This document shows, piece by piece, positions 33,890 to 42,694 of a stretch of 64,000 bases of DNA (positions within the stretch are counted from its first letter, which is position 1; each line of letters opens with the position of its first letter). The notes beneath the pieces are model-generated. The model was given only the letters and a program-made list of their open reading frames with translations. It did not search any database and had not been told where the DNA came from. Location: assembly GCA_003313425.1 (NCBI GenBank), contig NHZP01000055.1, forward strand, positions 265,184 to 329,183, read 5' to 3'. The translations under genes were made by a program, and so were the position numbers. This DNA comes from Pseudopyrenochaeta lycopersici (taxonomy: Eukaryota; Ascomycota; Dothideomycetes; Pleosporales; Pseudopyrenochaetaceae).

Positions 33890-34409
33890 ATGGATAGTAA
33901 ACTTCAAAACGCGCGATACTGCGAACAACGGTGGGGAAGCACTTGAAGCCCAACAAAAAAAGAATCAGGCGGTGCCGCAGCCGGTTTTAGCCTGCCACAC
34001 GCGCGAATCCAACCACCTCAGGCAGAAGTTGATAAGATGCTGCGAGCAGATGATAGCCACTCCGGGTAAAAACTCCAGGTTGTGTCGACAAGCTTCCTAA
34101 TGAAGGTCCAGATCTTTTGCAGCTGGACGGGTTCAACGCTTCGAGGGTCTACCCCTTTCCTTTGCCGCCTACGTCATATTACCTAAAATTAGCCAACGCT
34201 TGTGGTTGAGCATGACATTAGCTAGATCTAGAACCAGACTCGTCATGTATAGCTCAACGAAGAGGATTAAAGAGGAAGTAGATAAAATAAGTTGCTCTTG
34301 AAAGGCAAAGCGATCGTGTTGGCAGGAAGAGTTGGTTAATTATATGGTCAGATGAGAATAGTTGTCATACAAAGTCAATCTCAATAACGACACGAAGGAT
34401 ATTAAATTA
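33890..34409. other. intergenic between repeats
   Basis: No supported gene. Confidence 0.35.
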
Positions 34410-34411
34410 TA

Positions 34412-35762
34412 CAGTCACTCTGGGAAAGTTTGAGTTGCTAAGCGAGATCGCTTAACACGCTGCGCACAACCAGCTCATTTAAGCCAGTACTACCAATGCC
34501 ACCACGTCGTCAATTTGGCGCAGAAATCTCAGGAAATGCCCGCCAAGGGCCTAATTTAACGCCTTTGCAGCGACAAGCAATCATCTCTAAAGCTGAGGCT
34601 GGTGTTTCAGTTGCAGACCTTATAGTTGAGTTCAAGCGTTCACCAAATTGCATCCGCACCACTATTCAACTTAGTCGAACACAAACAACACGAGATAAAG
34701 CTCCTCATTCTGGGCGTCCGCCAGCTCTATCGCCTCATCAGAAAAGGATCATCTATCGCAAAGCGCGCGCCCAGCCTAAGATTAAGTACTCAGAGCTTGC
34801 TCAAGCTAGTGTAGTCATATATCCAGATAGGACATCCTCAAAGCCAGTCAGCCACAGCACATTATATAAGACACTTAAAAGCCAAGGTCTCACTAAACAT
34901 CGCTGTAAAAAGCGCCCTCAGCTGTCTAAACGTCATGCTCAGCAGCGTCGTGCGTTCTATAGGACCTATTCAAACTTTCAGTAGCATCGCCGCACTCTCA
35001 AGTTCTCAGACGAGTGCTCTATTCAGAAGGGTTCAGGCCACAACCAAGAGTAGTGCTTTCAATTTCCATAGGAGAAATGGAAAAAAGATATAATTACTCC
35101 AGTTAGTACTAGCAGGAGGCCTACGCAGATAGTGTGGGGGGCTATATAGCTTAATGAACGAGGGCGGGCACGGAGGAGCAGGCTAGTCATAATAGAGCGC
35201 GATCCTAATGCTCCACAAGGTAGCTACTCCACTAAAAGTTACATTCAAGCCTTAACAGAGAGTCTCCTGCCTAGCCACCAGCGTTCACAGCTCTTTATGC
35301 AGGATAACGCGCGCATCCATACATCAAGAAGGGCAAGGAGCTAGCTAGCTGAGCAGGGTATCAACACTATCATCTAGCCACCTTACTCACCAGATCTCAA
35401 CCCAATTAAGCACCTCTAGTAGCACCTTAAGAAGCGCATGAATCGCTTCTATCCTCAATATAACAACTATAGCGTAGCTGGACAAGAGTAGGATAGTTTC
35501 TGTAAGGCCTTAAAGAGGTGCTGGCGCAGTATACCTAGTAACCTCATCAAGGCGCTGATTTTAAGTATGCCTCGCCGGATTCAAGCCTGCAAAAAAGCGC
35601 GCGGCCAGCAGACGAAGTACTAGCTACCCAGCTATCTCCTCAAATAAAAAAATCAGTCTCTTTATCGCGTTTGAGGCTATTTTACTGTATAGTTGTGATA
35701 CAGCTGCTGTGTTAGTGATCGGTGGGGTAAGCTTGGCAACCAAAACTTTCCCGTAAGAACTG
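34412..35762 (+). mobile_element. Tc1/mariner-type transposon, RIP-inactivated
   Basis: 1,351 bp, flanked by TA (34410-34411 and 35763-35764). The imperfect inverted terminal repeats of about 33 bp share CAGT...GGGAAAGTTT...GTTGC.AAGC. One degraded transposase gene fills the interior. Confidence 0.8.
34496..35624 (+). pseudogene. Tc1/mariner transposase with RIP-type stops
   Basis: The first 162 codons (34496-34984) are open and encode paired helix-turn-helix DNA-binding domains with a GRPP hook between them. Beyond the first TAG (34982) the same frame continues to 35624 through at least eight TAG codons in place of Gln or Trp. The DDE domain is readable: the first Asp near 35009 (FSDEC), the second in MQDNARIH near 35300, and LNPIKHL near 35400. 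In the last, the family's usual Glu is Lys, a G-to-A change. CAG to TAG, TGG to TAG and GAG to AAG all fit RIP. It is inactive. Confidence 0.85.
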
Positions 35763-35764
35763 TA

Positions 35765-36001
35765 CATCGATGAATGTGGTGCCGATAGGGGACCATTTTT
35801 GGGGCCTGCTGCCCGCATCGTAGCATCCTAAATTACTGTAATTCATTTTAATATTAGAAAGTTGGGTATTTTGAGAGCTCATAGCTTTATTAAGTTAGAA
35901 AGAAAAACTGAATTCGTCATAATGGCGACATAGGAAGGTAGCATGATCGTTCACAATACATCCTGCTTAAGAATTTCATCATTAACCCTGCTTTGGCTAG
36001 T
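35765..36001. other. intergenic
   Basis: AT-rich spacer; nothing recognised. Confidence 0.4.
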
Positions 36002-36295
36002 CTAATATTTTTTATTGTCCCCATTGTCATATAGCGCCATTGCCCCATACTGCTCACAAAGGCCGGACATTGGGGCCGTAGAGCTAGATGTGTTCGTCCC
36101 CGGGTGATTCCGAGCGTGAAACTGTGCGAAAGATTCGCTGTTTTTTCCAGCTGGCACGTAATCCTCCACATCCCACTCCATTTCGCGGAGTCGTTTGCTT
36201 AATGTCATATGTGCCACGAAATTTCGCAGATGTGCTTCTTTGTGTAGCTTCCCGTCAATAAGACCTTGGAGATATAGCATCTCAAATAGGTACAT
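36002..36295 (-). CDS. hypothetical protein, probably a 3' exon
   Basis: A 97-codon frame from ATG 36295, immediately preceded on the minus strand by a good acceptor (TTCATTGCAG), so it may be the last exon of a longer gene whose 5' part I cannot find. The product (MYLFEMLYLQGLIDGKLHKE ...) is unrecognised, with an acidic Trp/Glu-rich centre and a Ser/Thr/Asn-rich tail. It could also be a gene remnant. Confidence 0.35.
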   Translation of the reverse strand: MYLFEMLYLQGLIDGKLHKEAHLRNFVAHMTLSKRLREMEWDVEDYVPAGKNSESFAQFHARNHPGTNTSSSTAPMSGLCEQYGAMALYDNGDNKKY

Positions 36296-36723
36296 ACTGC
36301 AATGAATATAGCTCTCGGTGTTTGAGTTCGAAGATGTTGGGAAGAGGACATAATCTGCATTCAGAGGCCTGCTTTATAGTAAGGGCCCAAATGCGGGACC
36401 TTCACGGTACCAGAACTGGGTCTTCCGGAGCCGCATCCAAGGAGCATGATTCAGCAATCGCTGCGCCTCATAGCACTGTCTCCTGATGTTACAGGGATGC
36501 ATAGACTGCTTAGCCTGATTGCCGATGGCATTTTGCCCCCTCTGTGGATCCTTAATTAAAAGGTAGGGAGGTGGAGCCTGTCACAGAGAAGCATTCTGGG
36601 CATTCAATGGTAGCTATCTACCGGTGGATGCATGGAAAGTCTTCCTAATTATCGCCCTCCATCTCTTCTCCGTCACTCTCTGAGTCGATTTCTATAGTGC
36701 CCAAGTTAGAATGTGGATCCGTA
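36296..36723. other. intergenic
   Basis: No supported coding frame. Confidence 0.35.
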
Positions 36724-37371
36724 TCAATAGTATGCGTCGCTTCCACACGTACCGATTGGTTCCGCTTCGGTTCCTCGAAGAATTCTGGTGGGGGTAGATG
36801 CTATGACGTGAAAATACTTTGAAGTATCTCCAAATTCATCGACCCCGTACCCAAGGCGCTTGGTGGTGCGTGCGTTGCGCAAGCTCACATCCTCTTTGCC
36901 ATTTAAACAGCCAATGGCATGAATTACAAATTGGATCCCCCGCAATTCGATGAGAATGTAGACGCAGCCGTTAATAACTGGCTCGTCATCGGCGTCTACG
37001 CTGAGAACTCCAAAATTTGCAAGTGAGATGTCAAAGGGTAGAGCAATTTTGTGAGTCGGGAGTTCAGTCCAGCCGTCAACAATGACTTCTTTGTGATTGA
37101 GCCCCTTTGTAGGCTCTATACCGGAAAGATCCTTATCTGACTTGAGAATCGTGAGGTTCATTTCCCATTTTCCGTCAGGTGGCTGAGGGATATAGTATGG
37201 TATAGACGATATGACGTCCGGAACCCGCGTGCCCTTTTCCGCAATGACTAAGACATGTTGAGGTTTGTCAGTTTCACCCTCGACAGCGTCGGGTAGGTCC
37301 CTGAGGCAAGCCGTAATTGAATTGGAAATCCTGGATAGTGCTGCGTATATGTGGCTGTTGCTTGAGGCCAT
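36724..37371 (-). CDS. Hsp70-like substrate-binding-domain segment
   Basis: A 215-codon frame from ATG 37371. Residues of about 70-135 (DGKWEMNLTILKSDKDL ... TELPTHKIALPFDISLANFG.LSVDA) follow the pattern of an Hsp70 substrate-binding beta domain (GIPPAP..V.Q...TFDIDANGIL.V.A). The ATG is preceded by an intron-like GTGAGT...CTAAC...GTGCTAG, so this may be the last exon of the gene whose earlier parts lie at 37440-38279. The phases do not fit unless a 7-A run at the upstream exon end has lost or gained a base. Function would be chaperone-like, but the protein is very divergent. Confidence 0.45.
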   Translation of the reverse strand: MASSNSHIYAALSRISNSITACLRDLPDAVEGETDKPQHVLVIAEKGTRVPDVISSIPYYIPQPPDGKWEMNLTILKSDKDLSGIEPTKGLNHKEVIVDGWTELPTHKIALPFDISLANFGVLSVDADDEPVINGCVYILIELRGIQFVIHAIGCLNGKEDVSLRNARTTKRLGYGVDEFGDTSKYFHVIASTPTRILRGTEAEPIGTCGSDAYY

Positions 37372-37439
37372 CTAGCACATCCTCACCACTTGCTTCGTTA
37401 GAGCGCATTCGTAGCACAAGTGTAAATACTCACCATGAA

Positions 37440-38279
37440 TTTTTTTGATTATGGAATACCGTACATGGTCCTGCCTTTCCATTGAACCTTCTTTGAAAGG
37501 GTACTGATGATGCTCCTCCCCCAGATGTAGCAATCCACTGTGGAAATCAGCCAGAACGAACTCAATGATCAGGACGACAGACCTTGAGGGTTAATCCTGT
37601 GCGCTTAGTCCACTCGCTGAAACAGCCGATGCTCCAGTTGATCACTCTATCCAAATGGCAGACCACTTTTTCTTCGATGTCATCCGCCAGATTGGCTGGC
37701 AACACATGGTTGTTGATCTCAAGCTTCTTCTGCTGGCCTGAGCCAAGTATTGGCTTGTACTTTGTTAGGAACGTCGTCTGCATCCAAATCTTTAAGGTTG
37801 TTGTAGACTGGTCGCCGAAAGTAGTTTTCAGCCACTCCGAAGTACTAAGGATGTCTTCAACAATCCTGTTAAGATTGCCAAAGCCTACTAATTCTGTAGC
37901 GCTGGCGATAGGTTGGTACCTTTCCGAGTATATTATGGTAATATTCTACCTTGATTAGCAGTGGGTATAGCTCACGAAATGTGTGACGTACCCTGGTTGC
38001 ATCTCCAATATCCAACACCCCGCCATGCTCGGTGTCTTCGAGATACACCCTGAGTCCTCTTCTTTGCTCAACTAGCAACGACTTCAAACGGCCATTGATG
38101 GCCGCAGTGGGCTCGCTGATGATGTGAACATCAACCTTCCCTTCCCACCCCGATACGTTTTCAATGATTGTTTGGTACTGGTGAGAAACGTCTTCTGGCC
38201 ATTCTGCTGGAAGTTCGGTGTAAACGCGGAAGTACCTCTGCAAAAGAGCCCAGAGCGAAGACACCGGCGCTGCGTACAT
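37440..38279 (-). pseudogene. Hsp70-like ATPase-domain fragment, N-terminus missing
   Basis: Frames on the minus strand contain ELPAEWPEDV, VHIISEPTAAI and GGVLDIGDAT. These resemble the middle of the Hsp70/actin-like ATPase fold: the EPTAA motif and the second phosphate loop. A further block at 37562-37905 reads GFGNLNRIVEDIL..., and another near 37440-37570 reads VVLIIEFVLADFHSG. Joining them needs splices I cannot make phase-consistent. The N-terminal lobe with the first phosphate loop is not found between 38280 and 38560, so the gene is truncated at its 5' end or highly eroded. Probably one unit with the 36724-37371 segment. Confidence 0.4.
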
Positions 38280-38559
38280 ATTTTACAACTACGAGACATA
38301 GGTCGAGCATTTCTCCACAGCGAGAAGCGCTATAGAAGCGGATTGGGACGGCAACAGAAGATTAGCACAGATCGAAACCGTCCTCACTGAATTTCCGTTG
38401 GTGCATCTTGCGTACGAAGTGTAGGCTGATAAAAGGAAAGGTTTGTAGATGCGAGGATAACGAACTATGGTCTGGCAGGCATTGTTCCCATCGGTCGCAC
38501 TTTGAGTATTCTATCCCAGAGTCTGGTTTATAACTCTATTCAAGAATAATCTCCAGCCT

Positions 38560-39964
38560 TCAATTTGCGCTTCGATTTTGAGTAGACTTCTCTCTCAAGC
38601 CTAATCCTTCCATACTGGCAACGGCTAAATCCACGACAGGGTTCACAGCTGTAGCTACATTACAAGCATGCCAGTCATAGCTGTTATGGAACCAGGCCTC
38701 CGACTGCATCGAACGGATTTTGTCACAGATGGCATCAAAACTCTGCCCGAAAAACGGAATCTCGGGTCGTGGTGACATGAACTTTGCCGAGTCCATTTTT
38801 TTCGTGAGCGCGCCTAGAAGCATGCACCCGCATCGAAACGAATAGCTACTGCTGATAGGACAAGAGTATGTAGCGCTGCGATACACATCAAGCTGTGTAT
38901 GCAACCCAGATACGACGGATTCGATGACCCGGTATCTTCTGAGGTCGATCTCATCTGCTGAATGTGAGCAGTATCGATCCACATGATCAAAATAAAACAT
39001 ACCGGTGATCCAGGATGGAATCGGGAGTCCCAGGTTTCGAATTGGTTCAGTACATTGCTTCATAGCCACAGCAGTCGTTTGCTTGAACAATTCTGACAGA
39101 TCAAAGGCCCACGAAACCCATATCCACAAAATCAAGTCACGGCAGTATGTCGTTGGAATGGGTGCCTTCGCTCTCAAATCTGCAACCCACACATCAGTGA
39201 AGAGCTCGATTGATTCGCCGCATTCATAGTAGTCGACCAGAATCGCAATTTTAGCTAGCATCTCAAGTGTCACTGTGCGAGGAACTTTGCGGTTCCGAAG
39301 GTGGAAGATGTTCATCAGAACAATAAAGGCCTCTTCGTCCCAATCTTCGGCAGAGATGTAGAACCATCTGTCCTCTGGGTTCCAATTGGACTCCATCCAT
39401 CCATTTCTTTTTAGGATACGATTAAACCATGGAGAGGCGGACATTAGGTTGCCTGCACAGACTCGGAACTGTATCCCATCTTCCGCGGTAGGCTCCGTTG
39501 TAACTTGAGGTCTTTGTTCAACTTTTTGAGCATCGATCTTGACAGCATGTGGAGGACCGTCATTGTATCCGCTTTCTCCTGGCTCAACGATTTTTGCTAT
39601 GGCAATTTCCTGCTTATCGTTCGGTGGCACAGCGCCGAAAATACTCTGCTCAATCACCTTCGAGCTCACTTCTGGAGCAATGCGAGCTGAGCTTGGCCTA
39701 CCGTTGTCTGACGCTATCGTATCCTCCACTGCAGGCTCCTCCTCGTTGGTCGCTAGCTCTCTGATTTTTTTATTTCTCTTCTTCGCCTTCTTCTTCTTAT
39801 CCCCCCCGGCCCCCCACTTCCACATAGAGAATTTCCATTGAGCCTCCTCTATTTCCTCTGCAGTTGAAGGCGCAGGTTGACCCCACTTGGCAAATTCAGT
39901 GCAAGGGTTCTTCAGAGTAATGATGGTATCAACGTTTGAAACGATTTCGTAAGCAACTGGTTTA
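38560..39964 (-). pseudogene. BTB/POZ-domain protein gene, split in codon 2 by a transposon
   Basis: One long exon of about 468 codons. A charged N-terminal third with a Lys-rich patch (KKKKAKKRNKK) is followed by a typical fungal BTB fold (FRVCAGNLMSASPWFNRIL ... VLMNIFHLRNRKVPRTVTLEML ... ILVDYYECGE). A conserved C-terminal region with a Cys-rich SYSFRCGCMLLG segment ends it. BTB domains mediate dimerisation and often Cul3-ligase adaptor roles. The frame runs into the terminal repeat of the pogo-like element with no ATG. The missing start is on the far side: ATG at 41812-41814, and removing the 1,843-bp element plus one TA restores ATG GGT AAA CCA in frame. The expected intact protein is about 470 residues. 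Confidence 0.85.
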
Positions 39965-41807
39965 ACGTGTTCCACCAGTCAGTGGGCAACACCAGTCAGT
40001 GGGCCACCTCATCAACACCAACGCGCTTGCCCACACAACAACTCAAATGGCCACGCAACGACAGCCTCTAGTAGCTCAAAAGGAGGGCCGAGTCCTTCTT
40101 GCGTCTCAGGCAATTAATTTGCAACAAATTAAAAGTGTGCGCAGGGCTGCGCACCTGTTTAGTGTCCCTCGAACAACGCTGCAACGGCGCCTCAAAGGCT
40201 ATCAGCCTCAACCTACCACCAACGCACGGAAACGTAAGCTAACGCCTACTGAGGAACAGAGCCTTGTTCAATGGATACTAGAGCTTGATCGACGAGGCTT
40301 TCCGCCTCATATTATTGACGTACGTCAGATGGGAGACGCTCTTCTCGCTGCACGAGGCCAGCAGCCTCCTCCACCTCCTCTTGGCAAAAACTGGGTCTCT
40401 CGTTTTGTTAGGGCTCAGTCAGAGCTTCAAACAAAGTGGAACCGTAAATTCCACTCACAGCGCGCAAAATGTGAGGATCCTATAAAGATAAACAGCTGGT
40501 ATAGCCTTGTGAGGGACACGATTCAGACGTACGGGGTATTAGACGAGGACACGTATAACTTTGATGAGACTGGGTTTATGATGGGTATCGCCTCAACGTC
40601 AAAGGTTGTTACTAGCTCTGATACTATCGGACGAGCAACTGTTGTACAGCCTGGCAACCGTGACTGGACGACGACAATCGAGTGTGTGAGCGCTGTAGGC
40701 TTTGTACTGCCTCCCTTTATTATCCTTAAGGGCAAGGTCCACCAGGCGTCGTGGTATAGTCCTGAGCTTGAGCTGCCTAGGGACTGGAGTATTAGTGTGA
40801 GCGACAACGGATGGACAACTGACGACCTTGGCCTTGCCTGGTTGAAGCATTTCGACGTCCTTACGGCCTCACGTACAATTGGAAGCTATCGCCTTCTTAT
40901 ACTAGATGGCCACAGCAGCCACGCAACGCCTGCGTTCGATACTTACTGCGCAGAGAGGAATATTATTACCCTCTGCATGCCTCCTCATACGTCTCACAAG
41001 CTACAGCCTCTTGATGTTGGTTGCTTCTCGCCTCTCAAGACAGCGTACGGACAAGCGATAGACAGGCTTGCGCGCCAACGGGTGCAGTTTATTGATAAGG
41101 ACGAATTTCTCTATATATATCCACGTATACGTACAACTGTTTTCTCAGCCTCAAACATCCTTGGAGGCTTTCGGGCGACAGGCTTAGTCCCGTTTTGTCC
41201 TGAACGTGTCCTATCAACATTGACAGTTGTCCGTACACCGTCTCCTCCACAGACAGCAGCCACGGCTGAGGCTGTTTGGACAACAGAAACGCCTCACACT
41301 ACTGATCAACTTGATCAACAGGCCCGCCTCATACGTGAGCTCCTTCAACGTCAATCACAGAGCCCCTCAAGCCGGGCCCTCGCTCAGCTCGTCAAAGGCT
41401 GTCAGCTAGCTATGAACTCAGCTACAATCTTAACAGAGGAAAACAGCAAACTTCGTGCCTCAAACACGCGTTTACGACGTAGGAAGGACAAACAGCAACA
41501 ATATATTGCAGCTGGAGGTGCCTTACGGGTTGAGGCAGGTCGCGCGTTGGCTGTAGCTAGTGAAATAGCCTCAAACTTGAGGGTGGAGGAGGAGGCTTCT
41601 CGGCCTCGGCAACGAGCACCACCAACCTGCACTAAATGCGGAACTCAAGGTCACAATCGGACTTCGTGTAAACAAAGATAGAGAGTAATACTACTATATT
41701 TACTAGTAAACTTACCGCGTGGTTGTCGCATTATCGTGCGTTGAGATCCGCCTGTTTTGATGAGGTGGCCCACTGACTGGTGTTGCCCACTGACTGGTGG
41801 AACACGT
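39965..41807 (+). mobile_element. intact pogo-like (Tc1/mariner superfamily) transposon
   Basis: 1,843 bp with perfect 51-bp inverted terminal repeats beginning ACGTGTTCCACCAGTCAGTG, flanked by TA on both sides (39963-39964 and 41808-41809). Each terminal repeat holds a CCAGTCAGTGGGC motif twice. The single transposase gene is uninterrupted and the ends are identical, so the copy looks recent and possibly active. Confidence 0.95.
40047..41681 (+). CDS. pogo-like transposase with C-terminal CCHC zinc knuckle
   Basis: 544 residues from ATG 40047 (MATQRQPLV). The frame also runs back to GTG 39999, which is not needed. Domains in order: a psq-type helix-turn-helix (about 8-55), a Tc5/CENP-B-type DNA-binding domain (about 60-120), and the DDE_1 catalytic domain with YNFDETGF, LLILDGHSSH and LQPLDVGCF supplying the three aspartates. 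A Gln-rich helical linker follows, then a terminal CCHC zinc knuckle (CTKCGTQGHNRTSC, spacing C-x2-C-x4-H-x4-C). It is expected to cut and rejoin DNA at TA sites. Nothing is broken. Confidence 0.93.
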   Translation: MATQRQPLVAQKEGRVLLASQAINLQQIKSVRRAAHLFSVPRTTLQRRLKGYQPQPTTNARKRKLTPTEEQSLVQWILELDRRGFPPHIIDVRQMGDALLAARGQQPPPPPLGKNWVSRFVRAQSELQTKWNRKFHSQRAKCEDPIKINSWYSLVRDTIQTYGVLDEDTYNFDETGFMMGIASTSKVVTSSDTIGRATVVQPGNRDWTTTIECVSAVGFVLPPFIILKGKVHQASWYSPELELPRDWSISVSDNGWTTDDLGLAWLKHFDVLTASRTIGSYRLLILDGHSSHATPAFDTYCAERNIITLCMPPHTSHKLQPLDVGCFSPLKTAYGQAIDRLARQRVQFIDKDEFLYIYPRIRTTVFSASNILGGFRATGLVPFCPERVLSTLTVVRTPSPPQTAATAEAVWTTETPHTTDQLDQQARLIRELLQRQSQSPSSRALAQLVKGCQLAMNSATILTEENSKLRASNTRLRRRKDKQQQYIAAGGALRVEAGRALAVASEIASNLRVEEEASRPRQRAPPTCTKCGTQGHNRTSCKQR

Positions 41808-42059
41808 TACCCATGGCGAAAAAGAAGTTGTTGATTGTCTGAAGCTGAAAAGCGATGAGCAGGTTGGCTTTAATTATTTGCGGGCTGTAGCCTTATTGGA
41901 CGCGACAATAGCTGCACCAGCTGTTCGCTGTCCCGCATGAGGCTTGCAGTACGATACGCTGTCACAGCCCCACTGCAGCTCTGATTGGAAGCCATGGGTG
42001 TCCGCATTCGACCCCTCCCTTGGTCACTTTTCCTTAGCCCACTCACTCCTTGATCCACC

Positions 42060-42260
42060 ACTCATCCCTGCCAAACAACGCGCCAGGCCGTCTGACTAAA
42101 CCCGACAATCTGCAAAAACGACCCATACCTCTGAATCACGTTCTTCAGTATCAATGCCTTGCCCACCTTGCTCACTAGCTTCATATCCTTGTCTGAATCA
42201 GTGGCATATCTCCTAGAGAGGTTCTTCGCTACGATACAATTCTGCTTTTCAAGCCTCTCG
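42060..42260 (-). pseudogene. unrecognised coding remnant
   Basis: A minus-strand frame without a start reads IVAKNLSRRYATDSDKDMKL and continues to a TGA near 42100. It looks protein-like in composition but matches no family I know. It could be an old exon or the edge of a lost element. Confidence 0.25.
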
Positions 42261-42297
42261 ACCTAGTGATAGGGAAGGGTGAAATAATGGCGTGACA

Positions 42298-42694
42298 GAC
42301 GCTGCTATTATAGGCAGCGGAGAATGAATATAAATTAATAGTGAAGCTAATTCTTATTATAGGCAAGGTTAACATGAAAACAAGCGATTAGGAGGGCTAA
42401 TTAACGCCAGTATTTCTGGCAGCAGCGAACGGACACGAAGCAGTAGTCAATATGCTGTAGATACCTCGCCACCATTCCTCAGAGGACACATTCTAGCTTA
42501 CTTCACTTGCTACGGCGCTTCTCGCTGTGGTATTGAAGCAGCTGATGCAACGCCGTCTCCGTTTTGCCTCCCAAGTCATCCAGTTATATAAAATCATCCT
42601 GAACGAAGTAGCAGACCTTCACCTAGCGAGATATTTGGAGCCCTACAGCTCGTCTGCTTAGCATATTCAATTACGAATATTGTTATCAATGCGC
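42298..42694 (+). pseudogene. ankyrin-repeat protein relic
   Basis: One frame reads through repeated TAG/TAA stops. Two ankyrin-like units are visible: TLLL.AAENEYKLIVKLI, and LTPVFLAAANGHEAVVNML, the latter a clear match to the TPL..AA.NGHE.VV..LL consensus. Stops fall where Gln or Trp codons would be expected, in keeping with RIP. The frame continues less clearly to the point where hAT element 2 is inserted (42695). Confidence 0.6.

Noticed and set aside
33250..33946. Plus-strand frames of 121-183 codons in the G+C-rich tract
   Set aside because: They follow the direct duplication and high GC content, with no domain or conserved frame between the two copies.
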